Positions 35,569-44,592 are shown, numbered from the stretch's first letter. The stretch: DNA of 64,000 nucleotides from Paenibacillus sp. FSL R7-0273 (GCF_000758625.1 NZ_CP009283.1:4289501-4353500), one strand, 5' to 3'. Numbers and translations are program-made. The notes: generated by a model from the letters alone, not told the origin.

Positions 35569-36951
35569 ATGCGTTATTTAACAGTTCTTATACTGGCGAC
35601 TGCTATGCTGGCAGGATGTCAGAAGAATGACACAGCAGAACAAACGGACCCTTCTCCGCTCCCGCCTTCGGCAACGCTCCAGACAGCTACAGCTACTCCG
35701 GCCACACCTTCATCCGCAGCATCCTTAAACCAGGAGGAGCCTTTTCTCTATATAGAGCAGATGAAGAGCCTGGGAGGATACGGGCAAGTGGTGCAGGTGA
35801 AGTCCAATACCGATATAGATAAAGTTTCACTGGAGTCCGCACTGAAAAAAAGCCTGCAGACCAGCAATCCGCAGACAGCGTTCAACTATACGATGGAATG
35901 GGAGTCACCGAGGTTTGTACAGATTCGTCTGCAGATGGACGAGGATACCGCTTTTTCCGGGACATTTAATCTGGATGAAGCTAACACAGCAGATGGGCGA
36001 AGCTATGCGAGCACAGAGCAGCCGTACCGCAATACTGTCGTTGTCAGATCCCTGACTGATCAGGGCAGTGTACATTTCAAAGGCATCGTATCCGGCACTG
36101 AGCGGATGATTCCAGTCTGGAATACGGGCTGGGTCAAGGCCGTCGATAACCAGGAATATACGGTCCCTTCCTTTCTGTTCTATGGACAAGAAGAGCATCA
36201 TCTGGTTCAGGCTATGACAGGCCGGGAGCTTACGATCCCTTCTTTTCCCCGGGAGGAGGGCGCTTACGGCAATGATTATGGTTACGATGAGATGTATTCC
36301 GACCGCTTTTATCCCGGCTACACCTATATGGTATCGGGCAACAAAACGCTGTACCGGGTAGACCTGCAGGATTTCAGCCGTAAGAAGCTTCATGTTTTTG
36401 ACAAGCCTGTCTACGGAATGTCCTCATCACCGGATGGTACCCGCATCGCCGTATTATACGCCCATGATGATTACATCGGCCCCGGAGCGGATTTACTGGT
36501 ATTGGACCAGAAGGGAAATACGCTGTTGTCCCGGGAGAACGCAGCTTTCCTCTCGCACAGTGACGGCTTCCTGTTCGTGTATCCGCTGGCCTGGGAGGAC
36601 AACTCGATCCTTATCCTTCCTGCAGACAACGGGAAGAGCAACCTGCTTGGCAAAATCCGTTTTGACACCGGCAAAGGAACCTCTGACGTCATGCCGGACA
36701 ATCGGATTACGGAGCAGGTTAAAAAGGATATTTGGGAGCATGAGCGGCAGCAGAGTTATTATGTTCTGTCTACCCTCACCTGGTCGCCGGACGGCAGGTT
36801 CGCGGCTTACACCTCCGGCACAAGTACAATCCGTCTGTATGACAAACAAGAACGGACCATAACCTTCGTGGCAGCAGGCGTTCTGCTTGGCTGGATGCCG
36901 GACGGGACGCTCGCCTGGGCAGATGTTGGAGGCCATGCTTATACTTTTTGA
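35569..36951 (+). CDS. Lipoprotein with C-terminal beta-propeller-like repeats
   Basis: A 460-residue exported lipoprotein: signal MRYLTVLILATAMLAGC with the lipobox cysteine at residue 17, a Ser/Thr/Pro-rich linker, a ~150-residue domain with no known match, then TolB/WD-like blades (GMSSSPDGTRIAVLY, LTWSPDGRFAAYTS, LGWMPDGTLAWAD). GGGAGG precedes the ATG. It may sense or bind a ligand at the membrane; there are no functional neighbours. Confidence 0.8.
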   Translation: MRYLTVLILATAMLAGCQKNDTAEQTDPSPLPPSATLQTATATPATPSSAASLNQEEPFLYIEQMKSLGGYGQVVQVKSNTDIDKVSLESALKKSLQTSNPQTAFNYTMEWESPRFVQIRLQMDEDTAFSGTFNLDEANTADGRSYASTEQPYRNTVVVRSLTDQGSVHFKGIVSGTERMIPVWNTGWVKAVDNQEYTVPSFLFYGQEEHHLVQAMTGRELTIPSFPREEGAYGNDYGYDEMYSDRFYPGYTYMVSGNKTLYRVDLQDFSRKKLHVFDKPVYGMSSSPDGTRIAVLYAHDDYIGPGADLLVLDQKGNTLLSRENAAFLSHSDGFLFVYPLAWEDNSILILPADNGKSNLLGKIRFDTGKGTSDVMPDNRITEQVKKDIWEHERQQSYYVLSTLTWSPDGRFAAYTSGTSTIRLYDKQERTITFVAAGVLLGWMPDGTLAWADVGGHAYTF

Positions 36952-37089
36952 GCAATCCGGGTTACTACGACGATAAGTGTGCACTTTAATTATAATCATT
37001 TAGTACATTGAACATTTTTCCATAATAGGATACCTTTAAGAAAGCTTAGCGATAAGCAAGTTCCGTACACGAAAGGGGATGTGATTTTA

Positions 37090-37125
37090 ATGGCAACTAC
37101 TACTAATATGGTGGTTTCGTCTTAG
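37090..37125 (+). CDS. Leader peptide of 11 residues
   Basis: ATG with AAAGGGGATG 11 nt upstream encodes MATTTNMVVSS and then TAG. It lies 221 bp upstream of the GTPase gene, ahead of the hairpins at 37222 and 37257. Ribosome stalling here could alter folding of the leader RNA, as in leaders of ribosome-targeting antibiotic resistance genes. The trigger is unknown. Confidence 0.55.
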   Translation: MATTTNMVVSS

Positions 37126-37256
37126 AATCGAATAGCAGGCATTCATGAACAACGCGGGATTTTGCCCGTATTCTTTGTGATGCCATCCAAAGTAACCTTT
37201 CGTGAAAATTGCTGTTTACAGGATACGATAAGGATCGTATCTTCAGGTGCGTTCTT

Positions 37257-37306
37257 ATGCCGTGTATCAGCAGCTTCTTTTGAGGCTGCTGGTCCGCGGC
37301 ATTTTT
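37257..37306 (+). terminator. Attenuator terminator upstream of the RsgA-like gene
   Basis: Outer arms ATGCCG and CGGCAT (37257-37262, 37297-37302), inner arms CAGCAGC and GCTGCTG (37268-37274, 37285-37291), then TTTTT. It lies inside the leader, so it must be suppressed for the downstream genes to be expressed. Confidence 0.75.
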
Positions 37307-37346
37307 GCGTCCAAAAAACAACATTAAAGGAGCTAACCACACAACC

Positions 37347-38369
37347 ATGACCGATTTAAAAACCTATGGCTATATTGAAACAGAGGATATTCAAGAAGGA
37401 TTAGTGCCCGGCAGAGTGACGGAGCTGCGGCGCGAGCGTTTTACTGTTATGACCGGACACGGCGAAGTTACGGCTGTGCTCAAAGGGGCCTTTTATCACG
37501 GTGCTGATATGCGCTCAGATTTTCCATGCGTCGGTGATTTCGTCCTGCTGCAGCACAACGGAAGCGGAGATTCGCTCATCGTTACCGTACTCCCCCGCCG
37601 CTCCAAGTTCTCACGCGCTGATTACTCCGGGCATGCTGCAGGCTATGCCAAAACCATCCGGGAGCAGGTCGTCGCCACCAACTTTGATTATGTGTTTATA
37701 GTGACTTCGCTTAACCTGGATTTCAACGTAACCCGAATTATACGGTATTTGACCCAAGTCAGACAGAGCGGCGGCCAGCCGGTCGTTATTTTGACCAAAG
37801 CTGATCTCGTTGAAGATTATCATCCCCTGCTCGCAGAAGTTATAAGTAGCATTCCCGGTGTGCCGGTTCACGCCATTTGCAGTCATTCCCGCCTGGGGCT
37901 GGACCAACTCGCACCTTACCTGATGCCGGGCAAAACTGCCGTCTTTCTCGGCATGTCCGGTGTCGGCAAATCCTCACTGTTAAATGCATTGATGGAACAG
38001 GATGTAATGAAGGTCCAGTCCATCCGGGAGGCTGACAGCAGGGGGCGGCATACGACAACACACCGTCAGCTGTTCATGCTCCCCTCCGGCACGATGGTCA
38101 TTGATACGCCGGGGATGCGTGAGCTTGGGCTTTTTGATGCCGGTGAAGGCTTACAAGCAAGCTTTAGTGATGTGGAGGAATGGTTTGCGAAGTGCCGCTT
38201 CGCCGATTGCCGTCATGTGGCCGAGCCGGGCTGTGCCGTTCTAGCCGCACTGGAAGACGGTACGTTGCCGCGTGAACGCTTGGAGCATTATCTTACCCAG
38301 CAGCATGAGCACAAATATGTCCAGAAAAGAACGAAGCAAACCAAAACAAACGGGGGATGGAAAAAATGA
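37347..38369 (+). CDS. RsgA-like (YjeQ) circularly permuted ribosome-associated GTPase
   Basis: A 340-residue protein with an N-terminal OB-fold, then GTPase motifs in permuted order: G4 TKAD, G1 GMSGVGKSS, G3 DTPGM. It ends with the RsgA zinc finger C-x5-C-x-H-x5-C (CRFADCRHVAEPGC). RsgA enzymes act in 30S maturation. The usual rsgA of this group lies near the Stk/Prp genes, so this is probably a paralog. The leader ORF and attenuator suggest antibiotic-responsive expression. It overlaps the next gene by 4 nt. Confidence 0.88.
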   Translation: MTDLKTYGYIETEDIQEGLVPGRVTELRRERFTVMTGHGEVTAVLKGAFYHGADMRSDFPCVGDFVLLQHNGSGDSLIVTVLPRRSKFSRADYSGHAAGYAKTIREQVVATNFDYVFIVTSLNLDFNVTRIIRYLTQVRQSGGQPVVILTKADLVEDYHPLLAEVISSIPGVPVHAICSHSRLGLDQLAPYLMPGKTAVFLGMSGVGKSSLLNALMEQDVMKVQSIREADSRGRHTTTHRQLFMLPSGTMVIDTPGMRELGLFDAGEGLQASFSDVEEWFAKCRFADCRHVAEPGCAVLAALEDGTLPRERLEHYLTQQHEHKYVQKRTKQTKTNGGWKK

Positions 38370-39382
38370 ATATTACAAACGAAACACTGATATATGCCTT
38401 AAGCCAACAGTTTAAGAAGAATATTATCACAGCTGACTACCAGACCGTAGCTTTACAGGGCGGAACTGTGGGAAATGTGCATTTGGTAACAGGAACCGCC
38501 GAAGCTGCTGATGGAGAGAAGCTGCCGTACCGTGTCGTGCTGAAGATCCAGAAACAATGGGAGCGCTACAATGATCCGGGGTCATGGCGCCGGGAGTATG
38601 ATCTCTATTCATCTGACTTGGGAGATACCTTCCCGGATACCTTCCGCTGGCCGGAATGCTATCACGCTGAAATGAATACCGGGCAGAATGAATATCAGCT
38701 GTGGCTGGAATTCATCGATGGCGTATCCGGCTTAGACTTGACCGGTGACATGTATGAGCAGGCTGCACTGGAGTTAGGGCGTTATCAGGGCAAGCTGTAT
38801 GCGGAGCAGCCTGCTGTACTGGAGAGTCTAACCAACTTGAGCCGGGCGGATCTCGTGAAGAACACGTACCTGCATTACCGGTCCTGGCCGCTCGTCTACG
38901 ACTATATCCGTTCGGAGGAATGTGAATTCCCGCAGCATGTGCGTCAGATGATGATTGATATCGATGAACACGCTGACGATATTTTCGCCCGCATCGAGCA
39001 ATTGCCGCTTGTGCTGTGCCACCGGGACTTCTGGGTGACCAATCTGATCTATTCAGGCGGGACAATAGCGCTCATCGACTGGGATACCTCCGGATGGGGC
39101 TACCTGGGCGAGGATCTCGCCAGCCTGCTTGCGGATGAAGTGGATCTTAATCACATGATCGAATACTACCAGCGGTGCGTCCCTGCGTACTACAAAGGCT
39201 TTGCAGAGCATGCGGATACTCCCCCTGTGACAGAGCATTGCGTTTGCGAGCTGATCCTGATCATTTTCGGGTACAGGCTTGTGGAAGGGTATCTCCATGC
39301 AAAGAACGAAGACGGGAAGCTGCTTAACCTCCAGACACTCCAAAAAATCTATGAAATGAAGAACACTCCTGTCCTGAGCTGA
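38366..39382 (+). CDS. Aminoglycoside phosphotransferase (APH)-like kinase
   Basis: A 338-residue kinase of the APH/choline kinase fold. The Brenner motif is LCHRDFWVTNLIY (H-x-D-x4-N), followed by the metal site ALIDWDTSGWG. The N-terminal nucleotide loop reads LQGGTVGNVH. Start at 38366 (ATGA overlap with the GTPase stop), with GGGGG 9 nt upstream; ATG 38357 is less likely. Its pairing with an RsgA-like GTPase behind an attenuator suggests a role in resistance to a ribosome-targeting drug. The substrate cannot be read. Confidence 0.85.
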   Translation: MNITNETLIYALSQQFKKNIITADYQTVALQGGTVGNVHLVTGTAEAADGEKLPYRVVLKIQKQWERYNDPGSWRREYDLYSSDLGDTFPDTFRWPECYHAEMNTGQNEYQLWLEFIDGVSGLDLTGDMYEQAALELGRYQGKLYAEQPAVLESLTNLSRADLVKNTYLHYRSWPLVYDYIRSEECEFPQHVRQMMIDIDEHADDIFARIEQLPLVLCHRDFWVTNLIYSGGTIALIDWDTSGWGYLGEDLASLLADEVDLNHMIEYYQRCVPAYYKGFAEHADTPPVTEHCVCELILIIFGYRLVEGYLHAKNEDGKLLNLQTLQKIYEMKNTPVLS

Positions 39383-39398
39383 ATTTAATCTCAAAAAA

Positions 39399-39442
39399 AG
39401 AACTCCGTATATCCGCGAATGCAGCGGGTTTCGGAGTTTCTT
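39399..39442. terminator. Bidirectional terminator between the kinase and SMR genes
   Basis: AACTCCG and CGGAGTT pair, with inner CCGC and GCGG arms. T-runs occur on both sides (AAAAAAAGAACTCC and GAGTTTCTTTT). Confidence 0.75.
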
Positions 39443-39454
39443 TTATATTCACAA

Positions 39455-39796
39455 TTATCCCTGTGGAGCTTTCTCCGGATGATTAGAAGCATTCAGCAGC
39501 ACCACACCGCCGATGATGGCCGCGATACCGATGAAGGACACAAAGGTGAACGGATCGCCCCACACCACCACACCAAGCAGGGCTGTAATAGCTGTCCCGA
39601 CGCCTGACCAGACCGCATATGCGAAGCTTAGGGGAATAACCCGCAGACTCATGGATAAGCAGAAAAAAGATAACCCCATCCCCACTACTACACCCAACCC
39701 GGGCAGCAGATTCGTGAACCCGTCCGATAACTTAAGCATCGTTGTCCCGAATATTTCAAAGCAGATGGCCATAGCCAGGTACATGTAACTTTTCAA
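39455..39796 (-). CDS. Small multidrug resistance (SMR) transporter subunit
   Basis: A 113-residue, four-helix SMR protein. It starts MKSYMYLAMAICFEIFGTTMLKL, with the proton-coupling glutamate in FEIFGTT, and ends in GGVVLLNAS. I chose the TTG at 39796: GGATGGGGA lies 5 nt upstream and the resulting N-terminus matches the family; the frame is open to 39832. Paired SMR genes make antiparallel heterodimers that exchange protons for cationic drugs. Second gene after its partner. Confidence 0.87.
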   Translation of the reverse strand: MKSYMYLAMAICFEIFGTTMLKLSDGFTNLLPGLGVVVGMGLSFFCLSMSLRVIPLSFAYAVWSGVGTAITALLGVVVWGDPFTFVSFIGIAAIIGGVVLLNASNHPEKAPQG

Positions 39797-39832
39797 TTGA
39801 ATCCCCATCCTCTTCTTTGCCCGTAAAATCAA

Positions 39833-40162
39833 TCAATGCGCCCCGCCTGTAGCAAGCTTCAGTGTAATGACACCGCCGATGATCAGCAGCAGTCCTAGTA
39901 TTTTTTTCCGGTTAAGCCGTTCTTTATAAAAGAATACTCCAACCATGGCCGTTAACGCCGTACCCGCCCCGGACCAGATCGCATAAGCCGTGCCGAGTGA
40001 GATCGACTGCAGCGCCAGCGACAGAAAGTAAAAGGCTGAGCCGAGTCCAATTACCACCCCAAGAGATGGATATAGCCGTCTGAAGCCGTTGGTTAATTTG
40101 AGCAGCGAGCTGCCGCAGACCTCTGACACGATGGCAAAAGCCAATAACACAAAGGGGTTCAC
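39833..40162 (-). CDS. Small multidrug resistance (SMR) transporter subunit
   Basis: A 109-residue SMR protein, GTG start after AGGAGG. It has four membrane helices, the conserved glutamate in IVSEVCGSSLLKL, and the motif GTAYAIWSGAGTALTA. It lies immediately upstream of the second SMR gene and 13 bp downstream of tetR. It probably forms a heterodimer with the 39455-39796 product. Confidence 0.9.
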   Translation of the reverse strand: MNPFVLLAFAIVSEVCGSSLLKLTNGFRRLYPSLGVVIGLGSAFYFLSLALQSISLGTAYAIWSGAGTALTAMVGVFFYKERLNRKKILGLLLIIGGVITLKLATGGAH

Positions 40163-40175
40163 AATTCTATTCCTC

Positions 40176-40709
40176 CTACACCGTCATTTTGAGCAGTTCC
40201 TGTATGACCTGTTCGCGCAGCTCCGCATCCAGCTTCCCTAAGCTGAACATTTCAGAGAACCACAGGCCGTCGGCGGCCAGCCGTACAATGGTGGAACGCA
40301 CCGGGTCGATCCCGTCGTTTTCAATGTCTTTTTGCCATAGCGCATATTGCTCCTGCAGCTTCTCAAGCAGCTCGGGCTTACTGAAAAGCGCCGCGGTCAG
40401 CGCCGTGCTGATCCCGTTCCCGTCCTTGATATCACAGGCCACAGACTCCGTGTATGCCCTGCTCCACTTACCATCATTAACAGCTGAAGCCGCCGCCCGC
40501 TCCTGGACATCGGTCACGAACCCGTCCGTCAGCTCTTCGACCAGCCCCTGGATCAAAGCATTTTTATTCGGAAAATGGTGCAGCAGCCCGCCCTTACTAA
40601 CACCGGCCTCCCTGGCAACCGCCTCGAGCGTAAGCTTCTCCACTCCCTGGCTCCTGATAATTAAGGATGCGGCCGTCAAAATAACCCCCCGCCTGGAATT
40701 AACGTTCAT
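40176..40709 (-). CDS. TetR-family regulator of the SMR pair
   Basis: A 177-residue TetR protein. The HTH reads LTLEAVAREAGVSKGGLLHHFPNKNALI, then a TetR_C-type ligand domain. Of the possible starts, the ATG at 40709 has AGAGGTG 6 nt upstream. It leads a three-gene operon with the SMR pair and has a palindrome in its own promoter, so it is probably autorepressed and induced by a drug. Confidence 0.9.
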   Translation of the reverse strand: MNVNSRRGVILTAASLIIRSQGVEKLTLEAVAREAGVSKGGLLHHFPNKNALIQGLVEELTDGFVTDVQERAAASAVNDGKWSRAYTESVACDIKDGNGISTALTAALFSKPELLEKLQEQYALWQKDIENDGIDPVRSTIVRLAADGLWFSEMFSLGKLDAELREQVIQELLKMTV

Positions 40710-40731
40710 ATGATTCACCTCTGGATTTACT

Positions 40732-40756
40732 ATACCGTCTGGACGGTTTTGGTGTC
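40732..40756 (-). promoter_or_regulatory. tetR-SMR promoter with embedded operator
   Basis: On the minus strand TTGACA and TATAGT are 18 nt apart. The palindrome ACCGTC-TG-GACGGT (40734-40747) fills the spacer and touches the -10, as in TetR repression. Confidence 0.8.
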
Positions 40757-40867
40757 AAAGCAAAATTTGCATGATCTTTGAGACAGACATAGGCTGTGTT
40801 ATCATTACGTAACAGCAATTCATCCTAATTATTCCCATTTTTATTTACTGCCGGAGGTGAGTTTCAT

Positions 40868-40957
40868 TTGCAGGATATTCTTATAGCAGCCGGAGTCATC
40901 ATAATTGTTATTTTTATTGCAATGGTTATGACAATGAATGACCGCAGAAGAAGATAA
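40868..40957 (+). CDS. Small single-helix membrane peptide
   Basis: A 29-residue ORF with TTG start and a strong GGAGGTGAG ribosome site 7 nt upstream. The product begins MQDILIAAGVIIIVIFIA and ends in four arginines, giving one membrane helix with a cytoplasmic positive tail. A terminator follows at 40986. Function unknown. Confidence 0.55.
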   Translation: MQDILIAAGVIIIVIFIAMVMTMNDRRRR

Positions 40958-40985
40958 GCTCCCGAGTTGTTATTGACACATACAA

Positions 40986-41025
40986 AAAGACTGCACACAG
41001 TAAAATATCACTGCATGCAGTCTTT
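40986..41025. terminator. Terminator between small ORF and ABC exporter operon
   Basis: AAAGACTGCA (40986-40995) pairs with TGCAGTCTTT (41016-41025). A- and T-runs allow use from either side. Confidence 0.8.
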
Positions 41026-41041
41026 ATCGCATATTAAAGCT

Positions 41042-42781
41042 TTACACCGCCGCAAACTGGCTGTTATACAGGTTCGCATAATGCCCGCCGCTGGCCAGCA
41101 GCCCCTCATGAGTGCCGCTCTCGACAATGTCCCCGTCCTTCATGTAGAGGATAATATCCGACTCGCGGATCGTGGACAGCCGGTGGGCGATGACGAAGCT
41201 GGTCCGGCCGGAGATCATCCGCAGAAAAGCCTTCTGGATACGGATTTCAGTCAGCGTATCAATGCTGCTGGTCGCCTCATCCAGGATCAGCATCGGCGGA
41301 TCGGCCAGCATGACACGGGCGATCGTCAGCAGCTGCTTCTGGCCCTGGGACAGATTGTCCCCGGAGCCGCTGATCTTGGTGGCGTAGCCCTCGGGCAGCC
41401 GCTTGATGAAGCTGTGGGCGCTCGCCGCCTTAGCAGCGGCAATAACCTCTTCATCTGTCGCCTCAGGCTTGCCATAGGCGATATTGTCGCGGATCGAGCC
41501 GCCGAACAGCCACGTATCCTGCAGCACCATCCCGAAGTTCTGCCGCAGGCTATCACGGGTGATGTGATTAATATCCACACCGTCAATCCGGATGCTGCCG
41601 CTATCCACATCGTAGAAGCGCATAAGCAGGTTAACGAGCGTCGTCTTCCCTGCTCCTGTCTGGCCGACAATGGCAACACGGGTACCCGGCTTCACTTCAA
41701 GACTGAAATTACGGATCAGCGGCCGCTCAGGCGTATAAGCAAAGCTTACCTTGTCAAAAGTGATCGTCCCCTGACTTACACCAAGCACATGAGCGCCCTG
41801 AGCATCCGGTATTTCCGGCACCCTATCGAGAATCTTGAACACCCGCTGGGCCGAAGCCGTCGCCGATTGCAGCTGGGTGATAACACCGGTGATTTCGTTA
41901 AACGGCTTAGCGAACAGGTTGGAGTAGATCAGGAAGCTCGACAGTTCCCCGACCGAGAAATGTCCTCCGATCACCAGCACACTGCCGATCATTGCAATGA
42001 CTGAGAATGTAATGTTATTGACCAGCCGGGTTGTCGGATTAGCCAGCGAGCCGTAAAACTGCGATTTGACCCCGGTCTGATACAGCTCATTGTTGCGTTC
42101 AGAAAAGCGTGCAAAAGAGCGGTCCTCATAATGGTAGGCCTGCACAACCTTTTGCCCGCCGACAATTTCCTCTACATAGCCGTTAAGTCCGCCGAGAATC
42201 TTCGCCTGCTCGCGGAACAGCTTCTGGGAGCGTGTAGTAATGAATTTGGCGACATAATAGGTCACCGGCGCGGATAATAGCACCACCACAGTCATAACCG
42301 GACTGATATAGAGCATAAAGCCGATGGCACCGGCAATCGTAACAATACCAGTCAGCAGCGTCGAGAAGCCCTGCAGCAGCCCGTCAGAGACGGCATCCAT
42401 ATCGTTGACAAACCTGCTGATGCTGTCGCCCTGCGGGTGATTGTCGTGGAACTTCAGCGGCAGGGTATCCAGTTTATCAAATAAATCATGTCTCAAATCG
42501 TAGACCGTTTTATAAGCAATTTTGTTGGTGTAGTAGGTCAAAAGCCAGCCGAAAAAGCTGCCAACCACATAAACAGCGCCCAGAACCAGCAGCAGCCGGA
42601 GAATTTCCGGAAAATCAACATTGTCCGGCCCGATCATCCGGTCGATAGCCCGCCCGATCAGCAGCGGACCGACCAGACTGGCAGCCACGCTCAGGATGGC
42701 GCAAATCACGGCCCCCACAGAAATACCGCGGTATTGCCTTGTATAATTCAGCAGTCTCTTCCATGTTTCTTTGGTATTCAT
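41042..42781 (-). CDS. Heterodimeric ABC exporter, catalytically complete subunit
   Basis: A 579-residue half-transporter: six membrane helices and a C-terminal ATPase. Walker A GQTGAGKTT, Walker B MLILDEATSSID with the catalytic Glu, and switch His in VIAHRLSTI are intact. The signature is altered to LSQGQ. It matches the BmrD/LmrD-type subunit. Its start overlaps the partner's stop (ATGA). Substrates are probably amphipathic drugs. Confidence 0.92.
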   Translation of the reverse strand: MNTKETWKRLLNYTRQYRGISVGAVICAILSVAASLVGPLLIGRAIDRMIGPDNVDFPEILRLLLVLGAVYVVGSFFGWLLTYYTNKIAYKTVYDLRHDLFDKLDTLPLKFHDNHPQGDSISRFVNDMDAVSDGLLQGFSTLLTGIVTIAGAIGFMLYISPVMTVVVLLSAPVTYYVAKFITTRSQKLFREQAKILGGLNGYVEEIVGGQKVVQAYHYEDRSFARFSERNNELYQTGVKSQFYGSLANPTTRLVNNITFSVIAMIGSVLVIGGHFSVGELSSFLIYSNLFAKPFNEITGVITQLQSATASAQRVFKILDRVPEIPDAQGAHVLGVSQGTITFDKVSFAYTPERPLIRNFSLEVKPGTRVAIVGQTGAGKTTLVNLLMRFYDVDSGSIRIDGVDINHITRDSLRQNFGMVLQDTWLFGGSIRDNIAYGKPEATDEEVIAAAKAASAHSFIKRLPEGYATKISGSGDNLSQGQKQLLTIARVMLADPPMLILDEATSSIDTLTEIRIQKAFLRMISGRTSFVIAHRLSTIRESDIILYMKDGDIVESGTHEGLLASGGHYANLYNSQFAAV

Positions 42782-44517
42782 TGCGCCACCTCCTGGCTGG
42801 ACAGCTGTGATTCACAAATCTCACGGTAAACGGCGCAGGATGCAAGCAGTTCCTCATGAGTACCGGTTCCGGCAATCCGTCCCTCGTCAAAAACAATAAT
42901 CTGATCCGCATGCTGCACCGTGCTGACCCGCTGAGATACAAGCAGCACGGTCATCTCCCGTCCGTATTCCTTAAGCGCCTTGCGCAGCGCGGCATCTGTT
43001 GCAAAGTCAAGTGCACTGGACGAATCGTCCAGGATCAGAACCGGCGGACGGCCAACTACGGCGCGGGCAATGGTCAGACGCTGCTTCTGTCCGCCTGACA
43101 GATTCAGGCCGCCCCGGGCTACCGGCGTTTCCAGCCCTTCCGGGAGCTTGCTGATGAACTCCTCCGCCTGAGCCACCGCAGCAGCCTGCATAAGCTCGTC
43201 ACGGGTAGCCTCCTGCTTGCCCCAGCGGATGTTATCGGCAATCGTGCCGGTGAACAGCAGCGCTTTTTGCGGTACGATGCCTATCAGGCTCCGCAGCTGC
43301 TCCAGCGGGTAATCCTTTACGTTCACGCCCCTAATCCGGATATCCCCTTGAACGGTATCATAAAAACGCGGGATCAGGTTAACAAACGTTGACTTGCCGG
43401 AGCCGGTACTGCCGATCAGACCGACGGTCTGGCCTTGGTTTATCTTTACCGTGATGTCCTCCAGTGCAAGCTCGCCGGTACGGTTATAACCAAAGGAGAC
43501 CTGCTCGAAGGAGATAAGCGGAACGTCAGCGGCTGCTGTCGCAGTAATCGCGGTATTCCCCTTATCCGGAACCGAGGTGGCTGCGGCCAATACTTCATTA
43601 ACCCGGTTAGCAGAGGATGAGGCCTTGGTGAACAGGATCACCAGATTCGATACGACAATCAGTGCCAGCAAAATCTGGGTCACATAGTTGATAAAAGCGA
43701 TAATCTCCCCCTGCGAGAGGCGTCCGGCGTCGATGTGCCAGCCGCCTGCCCAGAGGATGGCAATAATCGCCGCATTGACCACCAGTGTCGTCATCGGTCC
43801 GAGCCAGGCGGCGATGCGTCCGACCCGGATCGCTGTCGCAGTCAGATCGTCCGACGCAGCGGCAAAACGCTGCTTCTCGCGGCGCGATTTCGCAAAGGCG
43901 CGGATAACGCGGATACCGGACAGATTTTCGCTCAGCACCAGCGCCAGATGATCAAGCTTCTGCTGGTATTTGCGGTAGAGCGGGCTGCTGCGGGTGATAA
44001 TAAAATACAGGATTACCCCGAACACCGGTGTTGCCGCCAGCAGTATGAGCGACAGCCGGAAGTCAAGAATCATCGACATAATGATCGCCCCGATGCAGAT
44101 GAACGGCGCACGGACAACCAGCCGGATCAGCATCGCTACGGCCAGCTGCAGCTGGTTCACGTCATTGGTAATCCGGTTGATCAGCGAGGGCGTTCCAAGC
44201 TTATCCAGCTCCGCATACGAGAGCGAGGACACATGCTTGAACATCTTGTTGCGCAGCGATGTGCCGAAGCCCTGTGAAGCACGGGCGGCATAATATTGGC
44301 AGACCATGGAGCAGCCGAAGCCAAGCAAGGTCATCAGAAGCATCAGCCCGCCCATCCGGTACACATATCCGCTATCCTGATTGCCGATGCCGTTGTTGAC
44401 AATCAGCGCCACGATGGTCGGGAGCAGCAGCTCCAGCATCGCTTCCAGCAGCTTGAAGATTGGACCGAGAATGACCTCTTTTTTGTACGGTTTCAGAAAA
44501 ACAGCAATTTTAAACAT
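42778..44517 (-). CDS. Heterodimeric ABC exporter, subunit with degenerate ATP site
   Basis: A 579-residue half-transporter. Walker A GSTGSGKST and the signature LSGGQ are canonical. The catalytic Glu is replaced by Asp (VLILDDSSSALD) and the switch His by Gln (LLVSQRVST), which marks the degenerate site of BmrC/LmrC-type heterodimers. It is first in the operon and divergent to a LysR gene 153 bp away, its probable regulator. Confidence 0.92.
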   Translation of the reverse strand: MFKIAVFLKPYKKEVILGPIFKLLEAMLELLLPTIVALIVNNGIGNQDSGYVYRMGGLMLLMTLLGFGCSMVCQYYAARASQGFGTSLRNKMFKHVSSLSYAELDKLGTPSLINRITNDVNQLQLAVAMLIRLVVRAPFICIGAIIMSMILDFRLSLILLAATPVFGVILYFIITRSSPLYRKYQQKLDHLALVLSENLSGIRVIRAFAKSRREKQRFAAASDDLTATAIRVGRIAAWLGPMTTLVVNAAIIAILWAGGWHIDAGRLSQGEIIAFINYVTQILLALIVVSNLVILFTKASSSANRVNEVLAAATSVPDKGNTAITATAAADVPLISFEQVSFGYNRTGELALEDITVKINQGQTVGLIGSTGSGKSTFVNLIPRFYDTVQGDIRIRGVNVKDYPLEQLRSLIGIVPQKALLFTGTIADNIRWGKQEATRDELMQAAAVAQAEEFISKLPEGLETPVARGGLNLSGGQKQRLTIARAVVGRPPVLILDDSSSALDFATDAALRKALKEYGREMTVLLVSQRVSTVQHADQIIVFDEGRIAGTGTHEELLASCAVYREICESQLSSQEVAQ

Positions 44518-44592
44518 AACTACTCACCAGCCTATACAGTATGTATCTCTATGCAATAACTAAAAGACCCGTTATGATTATGTCATATCTGC

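Larger units (their letters stand above)
36952..37346 (+). promoter_or_regulatory. 395-bp leader with short ORF and attenuator
   Basis: Holds an 11-codon ORF (37090-37125), a perfect hairpin GATACGAT-AAGG-ATCGTATC (37222-37241), and a terminator-shaped hairpin (37257-37302) ending in TTTTT, only 40 bp before the GTPase start. The order leader ORF, alternative hairpin, terminator, gene is that of ribosome-mediated attenuation. Confidence 0.65.

Noticed and set aside
40967..42004. 345-codon plus-strand open frame
   Set aside because: Antisense to the ABC exporter ATPase; its frame begins within a terminator.
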